A stretch of DNA of 64,000 nucleotides from Microcebus murinus (lineage: Eukaryota; Chordata; Mammalia; Primates; Cheirogaleidae): NCBI RefSeq assembly GCF_040939455.1, contig NC_134109.1:72817001-72881000 (forward strand), in the 5' to 3' direction. Shown here piece after piece: positions 11,219 to 23,936 of this stretch. The translations under genes were made by a program, and so were the position numbers. Below the pieces are notes generated by a model. It did no database searches, was not told the origin of the DNA, and saw only the letters and a list, made by a program, of their open reading frames with translations. The first letter of the stretch is position 1, and each line of letters begins with the position of its first letter.

Positions 11219-11754
11219 TAGACTGAAACAGGATCCCCACTTTTCACCCGTCTCACGCATGCCCACTTCTCATCCCTGGGGATATGCATCCGGAGGGAAG
11301 AACTGACACGCGGGACCGCACTTTCCACCTCTCACATAGGCCAGCTCCAAAAAATTATTCCAGAATGGATGGTGAAAGGGGCCACCTTTCTTGAAGTAAT
11401 GGTGACTGATGGGGAGATAATTCTTTGCAGAATGGTTATTTTAAAGGCTCTAGGACCGACTTCTTCGAAACAGCCCTTTAGCTTGGCCACTACATAGAAA
11501 TCTCTGTGAGAATCATGAAACCACTCCTCTAAAAATGCTGGGGACATGCCTGGTGTCTTTGAAGACAGTGAAATAATGGTGAAATAACACTTAAAATAAT
11601 GATTTTTTCAACACTGGTGCTAGCTACGCCTCAAAAAACCCACGTGACTGTGCCCGAGCACAGATTTGTCTGCCAGCACCATTTCTCCTTTTTGGCTGAT
11701 TCACCCAACCAGTCTGAAGAGGAGGGTGAAAAGTCTGGATCCTCTTTTAGTCTA
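11219..11754 (+). mobile_element. TIR unit 3 (536 bp)
   Basis: A third copy, with left end 11219-11249 and right end 11724-11754 matching as inverted repeats at about 27 of 31 positions. A 20-bp AT-rich spacer at 11199-11218 separates it from unit 2. Differences from unit 2 are scattered substitutions and small indels, so the copies are not the product of a very recent duplication. Confidence 0.8.
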
Positions 11755-11774
11755 AAGTAGAAATTAACACAAAG

Positions 11775-13390
<1,616 letters not shown>

Positions 13391-13829
13391 AATCACATGA
13401 CTGTCATCATTACTATGGTAAGAAGTACTATTTGGAGATACAGTTCAAAAAAGGTGCACCTGTAGAAGTTGGTTGTCCAGTCAGAAGTGACTTTAATTTG
13501 CCAACCACAAGAAAAGATTAAGTTCATCTGCTTGCATTGAGAGGGGAGATAGCAATATGAAACTGAATGGATTTGAAGACATAAACTTGATATTCAAATA
13601 CCATTTGCTGGATGACATTTTCTGAGACTTGCTAATTGTAGTTATTTTAAGTCTATAATAAGTACTCCAAAAAATAATAAATATATCTCAAGTAAGCTTA
13701 TGGATCAAATAATTAAAATGTGAGCTTAGCTAAATCATAAATTAACAAGGTATATTTTTAAATTTCTATTTTAATTTCAGTTTAAATTAGAATAAGAGTG
13801 AAAGGAACAAAAAACATTCTATTAAAAAA
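13391..13829. other. Unassigned DNA
   Basis: No recognisable gene or repeat. Confidence 0.45.
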
Positions 13830-14320
13830 GACATCTGCACTAGAATGTTTATAGCAGCACAATTCGCAAGGCAAAGATGTGGGAACAACCCAAGTGCCCA
13901 TCAATACATGAGTGGATTAATAAAGTGTAGTATATGTATATCATGGAGTTCTACTCAGCCACAAAAAACAATGGTGATCTAGTACCTCTTGTATTATCCT
14001 GGATAGAGCTAGATCCCTACTAAGAGAAGTACCACAAGAATAGAAAACCAAGCATCATACTTACTCACCATCAAATTGGTACTAACTGACTTAATTGACC
14101 AACACTTAAGTGCACATATAGTAGTAACATTCATCGGGTGTCAGACAGGTGGGAGAGGGAGGAGGGGATGGGTATATACACACCTAATGGATGTGGTGTG
14201 CACCGTCTAGGGGACAGACACGCTTGAAGCTCTGACTCAAGTGGGACAAAGGCAATATATGTAACCTAAACATGTGTGCCCCTATAATATGCTGAAGTAA
14301 AAATAAATTAAATAAATAAA
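13830..14320 (+). mobile_element. Young-type L1 3' end, 5'-truncated
   Basis: Matches 40031-40515 of the full-length copy in this window: the end of ORF2 (AGAATGTTTATAGCAGCACA), then the G-rich 3' UTR (CAGGTGGGAGAGGGAGGAGG), ending in an A-rich TAAATAAATAAA tail. The element is truncated in the last part of ORF2 and is non-coding. Confidence 0.88.
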
Positions 14321-14878
14321 TAATGACAATAACAAAAATAATAGAATAAAAGGAATCAACTCTGTATTACCTATGTAAAGCCCTGAACTCAGACTTGACT
14401 TTTTCTTGAGCTTTGTCAGTTTAGGATGCTGTTTTGGTTAGTTTTGTGTTCAGATTTATGTGATTTCAAGAAGAGAGTGAATTTCTTTAACACTATCAAT
14501 ACTTTAGATAGATACAGACAACACTTTTACATTTTTTCCTGACTATTATTCTGAAAATGAGAACCTTCAAATATTCAATCCTAGTTTATTCTCAAAAAAA
14601 TGTTCATAGAAATAATAATTGTTTCACAAAAGACTAATCACCCAAGGATATGTGTTTAGAGGCCCTGGTTTCCTTTAACATGGTTTCCTGATCAGGCAAA
14701 AGATTCCTTGGAACTTATACATGTGGTTAATATTTTTGGATAAGAATAAAGCTAAAAATGGTGAGACATATTCAATTTAATTGAAGATTTCTACAGTTGG
14801 AATAAAAACCTTATTGAAGTTACACATAATTTTTAATGTATTTGTTTCTATTGCTCTGTAAATACAATCTTCTCAATT
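14321..14878. other. Unassigned DNA
   Basis: No recognisable gene or repeat. Confidence 0.45.
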
Positions 14879-15112
14879 AAAAGAAACTAATACCTTTTAA
14901 TTGAGCAGATATGGAAACAAAACTCAATGGAAATCAAGTAGGTGGGAGGAGGGAAGAGGGGGTGGGTAAACTCACACCTAACAGGTACAATGCACACTAT
15001 CTGGGTGAAGAGAACACTTATAAATTTGACTCAAATTGTACAAAAGCAAATAAGGTTAATAAAACATACACCCCCATAATATTTGAAATTTTTAAAAAAG
15101 AAACTAATACCT
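14879..15112 (+). mobile_element. L1 3' UTR insertion with 17-bp target-site duplication
   Basis: A severely 5'-truncated L1: only the G-rich part of the 3' UTR (aggtgggaggagggaagagg) and its CATAATATTTGAAA end remain. The direct repeat AAAAGAAACTAATACCT is perfect at 14879-14895 and 15096-15112. An 80-aa open frame across it is incidental. Confidence 0.92.
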
Positions 15113-15897
15113 ATGTTACTTTGTCCTGTGATTCTCCAGGAGCCTTCCAATAATATCTCTGGCTTCCTTTGTGTAAATAAACTGATTATAATTCTTTCCA
15201 TTTCTTGATTAGTCATATGGATGGAAATTTCTTCTCTTAACCACTTCTGACCTTCCTTCCTCAAGTACTCTACTGGGCTTCAGGAATACCACAGTTCCCT
15301 GGTTTTCCTCCTACTTCTTTGGCAATTCCTTCCCAGTGTCCTTTGTTGAGTTTCCCTCATCTGCTCAACCACCATCATGGCATTTCTCAGAATTTCATCT
15401 TTGGCCTGTTTTGATTCTGCCCCTAATGTCATCCATTCCCATGGCTTTAATTACTATCTAAACACTAGGGGTTCTCAAACCTGGTATTATTTCTTGAGTC
15501 CCTAATCTACATATCAAACTGCCTACTTACCTGGGTGCCTCACAAGCATCTTGTGCTTAACAAGTCTAATACTAAACTAATCTTCTTCTCATATCTACTC
15601 TTCTTTCAGTGTCTTCAGTCTCAATAATTGATGCTAATATTTACCTAGTTGCACAGACCAAAATCTAGGAAGAATAATGGATCCATCCCTCCTCCTGATG
15701 GCCAATAATCAATAAAAAAAATCAAGTCCTATTAATTTCACCTTCTAAACAGCTCTTATATATGCTTCCTTGTTTTCATAGGCAATGTCACCATTCTTGT
15801 GTATGGATTCACATGTCATTTTGGAATAGAATATAGTTACCTATGTGATCTTCCCACTTTAAATCTTATTTGCCTTAATTCCCATTATCTATATTTT
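15113..15897. other. Unassigned DNA
   Basis: No gene or confidently named repeat. C/T-rich patches occur between 15150 and 15620. Confidence 0.45.
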
Positions 15898-16337
15898 AGT
15901 AAGAAAACATTTGGGGTTTTTTACAGCATATTACAGGGGTACAAATGTTTAGATTACATATACTGCCTTTGCCCCACCCAAATCAGAGCTTCAAACATGT
16001 CTATCCCCCAGACAGGATGCACCACACCAGGTGTGAATATACCCATCCCCCATTCCCTCTCCCACCTGCCTAACACCCAATGAATGTTACTACTATATGT
16101 GCATAAAAGTTCTGATCAATTAATAGCAATTGATTGTGAGTACATGTGGTGCTTGTTTTTCCATTCTTGTGATAGTTCCCTTAGTAGAATGGGCTCCAGC
16201 TCTATCCAAGATAATAGCTGGCATGGATGTGGAGAGAGAGGAACACTCATATATTGCTGGTGGGACTGCAAACTAGTACCACCTCTGTGGAAAGTAATAT
16301 GGAAATACCTCAGAGAGCTAAAAGTAAAAAATATTTG
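15898..16337 (-). mobile_element. Young-type L1 tail with 5' inversion
   Basis: 15914-16217 is the reverse complement of the L1 3' UTR and ORF2 end. At about 16218 the orientation flips, and 16218-16335 reads in sense as the ORF2 zinc-knuckle region (tggagagagaggaacactca, tgggactgcaaactagta). An inverted upstream piece joined to a normal 3' end is the product expected from twin priming. Approximate target duplications are AGTAAGAAAACATTTG (15898-15913) and AGTAAAAAATATTTG (16323-16337). Confidence 0.87.
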
Positions 16338-16367
16338 TTTTATAAAAATCTAAGCATGTGATTTTTT

Positions 16368-16920
16368 TACTCAAGATGCTGGCTTGTCACTCCCCTTAAA
16401 TTAAAATACTAACTCCTTTTCAGGGTTTATCAGGCCATCCAAGACCTGGCTTCCATCCCCACCCCCACCCCATTTCCAGCCTCAAGGAATAACATACTCC
16501 CTCCCTGCAATTCCAGAGCCAATTTGGTTTTCTTTTACTTGCCTGAAAACAAACTCTCTCATCTTTGGGGCTTTGCACTGGCTGATCATTCTGCATAAAA
16601 CATTTGTCCTTCATGCTTTGCCTATTAACATCTCTTCATTCTTTGGCTCTGTTTCATCATTTTACCAGGGAAGCTTCCCTGGATGTCCCTGAGTCCAGAA
16701 GAGCTCCTTCCACTATATAGCACTATATACTATAGCGCTACCTATTACCACTTTCATAACATTAATCACACTCATAATTTTTTATTCAATGTAAATCTTC
16801 TTCATTGCATTTTAAGTTCCATGTGAGCAGGACTGTGTGTGTCATGCTCACTGCCATCACATCATAAACCTAACAAAGAGTAAAAAATTTGCAATGTGAA
16901 TAATTTATTGAATGATGCTT
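16368..16920 (+). repeat. L2 LINE, 3' region
   Basis: Long match to the L2 3' end: ggtttatcaggccatccaag (the ATGGCCTACAAGGCC segment), ctttggggctttgcactggc, tctgcataaaacatttgtcc, gggaagcttccctggatgtc, attttaagttccatgtgagcagg, and a final tgaataatttattgaatgat. Diverged but collinear over 550 bases. Confidence 0.82.
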
Positions 16921-18022
16921 AGACTCTCTTCTTACATGCAATCAAAGGTCATATGATTAAAGAACTTTTTTCTCTTTTTATTCTCTTTTCTTTTCTGAAT
17001 TAATTTCTTGTGCCTCCATCTTCTCCAAGTCTCTCAGGTGAAATCCATGGATGGGTTCCTTTTGCAGGTTTAGGTTCAATTCCAATCTTGAGCCAATCTC
17101 AGCTGAAACAGCCTGTAAATTATTGATCTCAGCCCTCTCTGGTACTCCCAAGTCTCATGAATTCTACATTAAAAATGTTAGCTCCTCTTTTGTCCCAGAA
17201 GACATCTGCTGCCAAACAAACCCGTGATCCATGCCCCAGGAGAAAACCCTCAAACCACAGCATGCTCTGTACCTGGCTGGCCAACTCCCTAGAACTTTGT
17301 TTCTGCCTAGATTCTCCCCCATTCATCTTAATATGCTGTTCTGCCTGGTACCTCAGTCTCCCACTTAGAACAAAGACACATCAGGACAGGAGCACATTTG
17401 CAAGGTAGGATGATTTATAGGGCTTTGTATTGTTCACTGTATTGCAAAAGAGACCTCTGTGAGGGCAGCAGGAGAAATCTCCCTCTCATTTCTTAAGCAC
17501 TTAAACTGTTTTACCTCATCTTATGCACACAATAATTTGTGTAGCTGACCAGGCATCCTTAATTTTTTAATATTTTTGCCCACGTTATCCTCTAGTTTTT
17601 ATCTTGCTTATAAATTTTTGGAATGTCACCATTTTTCAAAAATTAATATTGGACCAATCAACACCTCATTCTATTTCTGTTCTAAAGAAAATCATTTCCT
17701 TTGTTTCTGAGCAAGAGGAAATGAAATGCAGCTCTAAACCAATATAATTTTAAACCAAGGTAGAGTGTTGCCACTTCTCAACCTCCATGATAACCTCAAG
17801 ATTAGAGTCTCTGTGTCTGTGCTTCAGTGATGAAGCCAGGCTTCCCAGTGAGATCACTAAGATTGTCTCCGTGGCTCAACACAGATCCTTCTGAATGACC
17901 ATCTCCCCTCAGGTAAACATACTCCTATTACGAATAACTCAAAATAAATCCCTTTGGGTTTTTTGTTTTGTTTTGTTTTTTCCTTTATGTTTTCTCAAGA
18001 CCTCTGAACAAATTGACTCAAT
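16921..18022. other. Unassigned DNA, possible old LTR near 17690-17955
   Basis: The stretch 17690-17955 ends in a CAAAATAAATCCCTTTGGG-like polyadenylation context and has a promoter-less unique look, reminiscent of an old LTR, but I cannot name a family. A (GTTTT)n run follows at about 17956-17982. Nothing coding is supported in this interval. Confidence 0.3.
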
Positions 18023-18198
18023 AAAATACAAGGTTTTTTTTCTGTTTTTCTGCTTTTAGTACCTTTTTTTTAATTCCATCATATTATGGAGGTACAAATA
18101 TTGTTAGGGTTACAAATATTGTCCCTGCCCCCCATCCCTCCCCCCAATGTGTCCAATCCCCCGGTGGTGTGCATCACACACGTTATGGAAAATACAAG
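18023..18198 (-). mobile_element. L1 3' UTR insertion (second 3'-end type), antisense
   Basis: The insert reads tttaattccatcatattatg and gtacaaatattgttagggtt, then a C-rich stretch, which is the reverse complement of an L1 3' end with a C/G-rich block. It resembles the copy near 61420 more than the main family here. The direct repeat AAAATACAAG flanks it at 18023-18032 and 18189-18198. Confidence 0.85.
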
Positions 18199-19649
18199 TT
18201 TTAATTGCATTCAGTCAATTCAGGGGGGATAAAGGTCAAAAACTTTCAAGGAGACCTTCATCCCCAACACTCTAACTTTTGGGAACACAAGTAGGCATCC
18301 AGAGGTAAACATTTTCTATAGTTGGTAACAGGAGGAAGAGCCATTTATTCCCCTGTTGTCAATTATAGGCACTGTATTTATAGATCAGAGGTTCTAGATA
18401 TCTTCAAAAGTGAAGGTATATCTGAATATATTTTCACTCCCTCAACTCAATCATTCCCAGCAATTCATACTCTAAAATTATCCACCCTAAATGGAGATTA
18501 TTTTATACTAGCCAACATATTACCTCAAAATCTTCCTCTTTCCTTTTGTTTTATCACCAGGCAATCCTTTTGATACTTCTCTCTTGGGGAAACCAGTGTG
18601 ACTTAAAGATTTGGTCCCCAAGAGAAATTAATAATGGGCTGGTTATTGGCCATCTCAGCAGCATCAGTGGGTCACTCTTCTATGCAGCTAATTAGCTTCT
18701 TTCCCATTATGAAGAATCCTATATATAGCTTTGTTTTCAGGGTTATTATTTACAGAAATGAACACTAAGCTATCTGAATTTCACCTTCTAAAAATGCATA
18801 TTCTATGACTGAGCAGACAGGTAAGAGAGATGCTTTTACTTACAAAACTGCCCCTGTCATGGATGATTCCTTATTTCTATTTCTCTACACTCCCTTTCAA
18901 TTTCTGCTCTTCTACAAAATATTTGTGTCCAAGATTTTCTCTTTTCTGAAATATTTTTGTCCATTTATTGCACACCATCTCTCTCTCATTTTCAAATTTC
19001 AATCATTGAATTATATTATAAGATTAACTCCCCTTTGATATTTTTAATTTGTCTCCTTAGTGTGAAGATTTTTTAAGATTCAGGTGTTTCTGACTTTTGT
19101 GTTCTCTGACTTAATATAAACTTCATTTTCCACTGTGCAAAGCAGATATCTGGTCTCAGCTATTCCTACCCTATTTGAAAACGAGATTCTGTTGTAAAAC
19201 TAGAGAAAGGAAATCTCAAGCCTTGACCTCTAACATACTGAATTGATTCATTCTTTTTTTGTATTTCTTCTCTCCACATTTGAAGCCTCCAACCAATGCC
19301 TAGGTTGAGGGGCTGTGCTCAAATTCAAAGTGATTCTAGCTCCATGCCAGGGAGTGGTATAGAGGAGCTGGCAGCTATGAGTTCTGAAATGGAACTGTTT
19401 GAAGACTAGCCAGTTTGTTTGAAGAAATGGGAAAGGGAATTGGGAAAAACAATGCCCTGTGAAAAAAGAAGAAATAGTCCTTTAGGAAGGGAAGGCTAAT
19501 TTTAGTTTAAAACAAATCAGAACTCAAGGAATAAGAGAGTCCTTCCAATAGGTTTGAGTGATCCTATCAAATAAAAATACTTCTAGTTTGTTTATAGCTG
19601 TTTCTACTAAGCAAGTGTAGAGCATTGCAGGGGAAGACCAATGGACTGG
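18199..19649. other. Unassigned DNA
   Basis: No gene or named repeat is recognisable. Confidence 0.45.
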
Positions 19650-19830
19650 AATTTGGGGATCCAACTTCTGATTCTGGCTCTGTGTATGTATGGCCATGAG
19701 CACTCTGGATACCATTGACCTCACTGGGTTGTTTCTCTACTTGCAGAATGGAGGGACTGGATGAATTAATTTCAAAGTTCTTTCTTGCTTCTATACAAAA
19801 CTATAATTCTGATAATCCTTTTTGTTCAAT
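19650..19830 (-). repeat. MIR SINE, antisense
   Basis: Follows the reverse complement of MIR: caacttctgattctggctct, a degenerate tgtatggccatgagc, gacctcactgggttgtttct, and tgcagaatggagggactgga. Diverged. Confidence 0.5.
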
Positions 19831-20259
19831 ACTTGTCTACATATCCTGTTTAGAAATGTGTCTCCCTAGACCCTGAATGACTGAAAAATTTTAAATCACC
19901 AATAGGAAAGATGACAAACTTTATGGGGACTTGGCATCTGAAGAAATTCCCAGGAACTTCACAAAGTCATCAGTGTTTCCTAAGAAAGTAGAGAAGCCAA
20001 ACACATGGTCTTTTTCTCCAAACAATTTCTCAAGGCATCAAGATTTCTTCAATAATAACACACCATAATTCCAGATTTTATAATAGAATGGGTGGGGCCT
20101 TCTTCATGTATTTAAATACCCCTTTTTTGTATGACTGTGTTATCATCAGGAAGAACAAGATTGTGAAGAAGTATTATTAAATACAATTTTCCCATTTATT
20201 TGTGAGAGCTACTATTTTGTTTCTGATATGAACAATTACTACCCATTTTTAGAGAATTC
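19831..20259. other. Unassigned DNA
   Basis: No recognisable gene or repeat. Confidence 0.45.
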
Positions 20260-20400
20260 ATCCATCAAATATTTCTTGAGCTTTTACTATGCTCCAGCCA
20301 CTGTTTTATGGCATTGGTAGTAATATGGCACAGGAAAAAACAAAACTGTTCTCTGCACTTGTGAACTTTAATTTTACATTTATGAAAATCTATAAATATT
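20260..20400 (-). repeat. Possible L2 fragment, antisense
   Basis: The order aaatatttcttgagctttta, ctatgctccagccactgttt, ttctctgcacttgtgaactt follows the reverse complement of the L2 3' end. Heavily diverged. Confidence 0.45.
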
Positions 20401-21640
20401 AGAACTGAGATAAATAAAATACTACCTGGGAGCTAAAGGCATGTTTTTATCAGTTATTTCCTAATTTTTTAGGAGATGACTCACCGGTCAGTTAGCTGAA
20501 CCACCACCAGTGGTGTTCAGCTACCCACTCCGTCCCACCATTCCTCACTGTCACATCTGTTCACTCATATGCTTAAACTCTTAACTGTTCTTTATATCAG
20601 TGACTATTTTTGCTACAGCTTTTCAATTACTTTTTACCCTTCCAGTTACAATATATATAAACAATGTATGAAAACTCAAGCAAAGTCAGTTCTCTCAGGT
20701 ATTCATAATGTATCAATGTGTATTGCTTTAAACCATGACAGGTAAACTAAGCAAAGACGTACAATGTTCCACCAGTGCTTCCTTCGATCATCATTTTATC
20801 TTCCTTGTTTCTCCTTTAGGATTCTTCCTTGTTCCTCCTTCTGTCACTCCTTTTATTCTCTAACTCTCTTTCCAATTCATCTTCATTCTTCTTTTTTCTT
20901 TAGGTGGTCTTTCCTGCCTGTTCTTTAACCATGCTTTCAACTCTGCCTCCACCACATTGATTACATTCATAGTTCCATATTTGGGATTGTGATTGTCCCA
21001 ATTTAGAATGATTAAAGGTCATGAATAGATAAAATTACATGTTCTAATGGAATTTTTTAATCTTCAGACTAATAAGATCATGTAGTTTGGGATTTCCCTC
21101 TTTGGAAAATCTTAATTCTCACTCACACTCCAAGAAAACCATCATTTCAGCAGTAACAACCTAATAGTAATAGGATTTTCCAAATCTGACAAAGTAATTC
21201 AGAAACTTTAATGGCTTTTAATTGTTTTCAAATTGCTCTTATAAAGATGAAATTCCACTTTCATGATGAGAGTGCTAGAGTTCTTGGTTCATATGTTGTA
21301 CTTTAGTTTAATAGGATAAAACATTTGATCTTAAGGAGTCAACATATTTTCAGCTTTAACTTTATTTCTTCATAAATAAAAATCTATGAATTGGATACTG
21401 AGCTTAGTAAGTCACCAAACACCTTCTGCTCAGCAAAGTAATGGTCATTGCCACGAAAACTCCCAGGGATGATCTTATTAACTGTATAATGCTTCCCAGA
21501 TTCAGCTCCCACCTCCCAAATCCTTTGTCCTTACACCTCTGTGACCTGGATATCTAAATATGGGTGAGAAGTCTAGGGATAGTAGTATGAATGAATTGAA
21601 AGTGTTAAAACATAGAAAAAATATGCAGATAGAAAAAAAT
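20401..21640. other. Unassigned DNA
   Basis: No gene or named repeat. A small imperfect hairpin lies at 20495-20520 (GCTGAACCACCA against TGGTGTTCAGC). Confidence 0.45.
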
Positions 21641-21966
21641 GTGCTCCTTGACTTATTATGGAGTTATGTTCTAATAAACCCCTCATAACATGAAAATATC
21701 ATAAGTTGAAAATGCATTTAATACATCTAACCTACCAAACATCATAGCTTAGTCTAGCCTATCTTAAATATGCTGAGAACACTTACATTAGCCTATAGTT
21801 GGGCTAAATCACCTACACAAGGCCTATTTTATAATAAAGTGTCAAATATTTTATGTAATGTACTGAATACTGGCTGAATGTTTCTACCAAATGTATATTG
21901 CTTTCTCATCATTGTAAAGTCGAAAAAATAAGTCAAGCCATCACAAGTCAGTGATCATCTCTATAT
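21641..21966 (+). mobile_element. Tigger-type (TcMar) non-autonomous DNA transposon
   Basis: Contains atgttctaataaacccctca, cataagttgaaaatgcattt, aacatcatagcttagtctag, cacttacattagcctatagt, and a terminal catcattgtaaagtcgaaaa. These are the landmarks of a common primate Tigger-derived family (MER8/Tigger5-like by memory; the exact name is uncertain). A second copy is at 60935. It has no coding capacity. Confidence 0.75.
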
Positions 21967-22904
21967 AATACATTGAGAAAATACTAGAAAGAGTATTTAG
22001 GAGAACATGTAGGTGGGACAAAGTAGGAAACAATGCAGAAATTGATTGAGAGACAACAAAACTAATTGCATATTATAGAAAGAGAAAAGGATTAAAACCT
22101 ATGTGCCTCCATCTACTATATTCTTCTTATCCCATCATACCTTATTGCCTCTGTTTCTTGGGGACCATTTATGGTGTATCTCTTCATATTTCCCACTGAA
22201 ACATTACTAAATTTTCTTACTCTAAACTGGATGAGAGCACCAGAACATCTGTTTCCTTATAATTCCTTATTTAGTTATATAGTTCCTTATCTAGTTCCTT
22301 ATTTATTTCATGACGACCAGATTCATTCAGCCACGCCAACCCCGGGCAAAGTAAAGCAGGGGAGATGCCTTGCAACTGCTTGGATGTGATATCCCAAAAA
22401 GTTTCAATTTTATGAAAGTTTTATACAAAGCCCAAGAAGTTTCATCAGGACACTTTACATATTTAACTAGATCTCCCTGAGTATCTCATCTATAAAAAAA
22501 ATTCTAGCAGTTTATGAAAATGGGTGATTGGATGAGGGAAGTAGGAGTTCTTTATTCATTTGGTTTGTCCTCTTATAATGATGAGTCAATTCTGGTTTTC
22601 AAACATTCTTCCTTCAAACTTCTGTGCTATTTAATGCTTTATCAAAAAATCTAATATAAATATGTGTACTGAAAGATGTCTCAAAATCTAAAAAGACAGC
22701 TTTAGAGCTTGTTAAAACACAAAAAACAAAAGCAACTTATTGCAATTTAAAATGATGTACTATGTAATTTGTTTACCTTTGTTACATTTAATATTCTAAG
22801 AAAAGTATTTCTAATGCTATTATAAGACCTTCCATCAATATTTATTACTGTATTACAGCTCCTTATGTACATACTTTATAATATATTTAAACCTAATGTT
22901 TGAT
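21967..22904. other. Unassigned DNA
   Basis: No gene. An AT-rich stretch with no confidently named repeat. Confidence 0.45.
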
Positions 22905-23300
22905 ATTTAAATTATTTCAAGGTTTTACCACTGTCAGTAAAGTATTATGAACATTTTTGTGCTGAAAACTTCTGCACAAATAGAATTCCAGAGGAGTATT
23001 ATTGCACCAAAAGGTATGAATTCAAAATTCGTAATATATGATTTCAAAATGTTTTCTTTAAGGTTTAAATCAGTCTATATTTCCTCCAGCAATATATGAA
23101 AGTGCCTATTTCACTAAGCCTTTGCCAATTTTGATAATAATAATGTAAATTTTTTTCTAATTTAATAGGAAAATAATAGTATTACATTTTATCATATTTC
23201 TTTAATTTCTAAAACACACATTAACATATACATGCACACACACACATATATATAGCCTAAATTTCTCAATTATTCCTTCATATTACTTGTTCATTTATTT
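22905..23300 (-). repeat. Old L1M fragment, antisense
   Basis: Follows the antisense of the old L1 ORF2 3' part: cagtaaagtattatgaacat, agaattccagaggagtatta, tcctccagcaatatatgaaag, tgcctatttcactaagcctt. A short (CA)n(TA)n run lies at about 23234-23256. The same element may extend to about 23540. Confidence 0.65.
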
Positions 23301-23883
23301 ATTTGGGCTTGGAGGTTTTATTGGATGGTTTCAACGCTTTCATATGTTATGAAAATATCAATCTTTTTTCTCTCTACAGCATTCAAATTCAAGTATGAGT
23401 CATGTGTTAGTTGGAGGCAGATTGTTTTAGGCACCTTCAGAGGTGTCTTAACAGTTATTATGCATTTATGCATTTCTAATTTTCCTTTAACTTTTTTACT
23501 TTTGATTACATTTTTAAAGGTCATCTATTTTTCATTCTTTTGAGACTCATTTTATATGTTTGCATACAATCTTCCAACTGTATGCCTTTTCAACTTTATT
23601 TTTTTAACCTTTATTCTTTCTTGCCTGAAATTTCTTGCATTTATTTCATGTATTCTTTTCTAACTGCTTAAGTTGCTAATTTCACATATTTGAGCAAATG
23701 AGAGCATCTGAAGCAATGCATCACCTCTGAGTGCAGCTCTGTCCATATTACATTAATCTTTCATATGTTGGTTTCCCATTTTTTGTAAATAATCTACTCT
23801 CAGTTAAATTAGAGATTTGTTAATATAACCCATTTTAAATTGTTAACATTTAAAACATTATTTTCAGTGCCTCCAACTTGATT
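23301..23883. other. Upstream region of the second receptor
   Basis: T-rich DNA without a recognised promoter. The first part may still belong to the antisense L1M. Any upstream non-coding exon of the receptor cannot be located by eye. Confidence 0.4.
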
Positions 23884-23903
23884 CCTTCCTTCTTTTCTTT
23901 CAG
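23884..23903 (+). promoter_or_regulatory. 3' splice site before the second OR coding exon
   Basis: A strong pyrimidine tract (CCTTCCTTCTTTTCTTTCAG) ends with its AG at 23902-23903. The predicted exon starts at 23904, 33 nt before the ATG at 23937. The 11 codons from 23904 to the ATG contain no stop, so a longer protein fed by an upstream coding exon is formally possible. Confidence 0.75.
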
Positions 23904-23936
23904 GACACTTTAGAGTCTTCCCTTCCCTCTGATTCA

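Larger units (their letters stand above)
10229..11761 (+). repeat. Tandem array of three TIR-bounded units
   Basis: Three directly repeated copies of one unit lie head to tail (10238-10645, 10646-11198, 11219-11754). The whole block is flanked by a 13-bp direct repeat AGTCTAAAGTAGA at 10229-10241 and 11749-11761. The block is richer in G+C and CpG than its surroundings. It has no long frame that resembles a transposase or any other protein I know. Confidence 0.85.

Noticed and set aside
10229..11761. CRISPR-like or coding repeat array
   Set aside because: The three long units with inverted ends are not short direct repeats with unique spacers, and the host is a mammal.
16323..16350. Cellular zinc-finger exon suggested by the C-rich motif near 16225-16290
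   Set aside because: The motif is the L1 ORF2 C-terminal cysteine motif, in a twin-primed L1 fragment.
17690..17955. Named LTR call
   Set aside because: A polyadenylation-like end is visible, but neither ends, target duplication nor family could be recognised.
20495..20521. Small hairpin as a possible RNA gene
   Set aside because: The imperfect 11-12 bp stem is too short for a microRNA precursor and has no conservation evidence.
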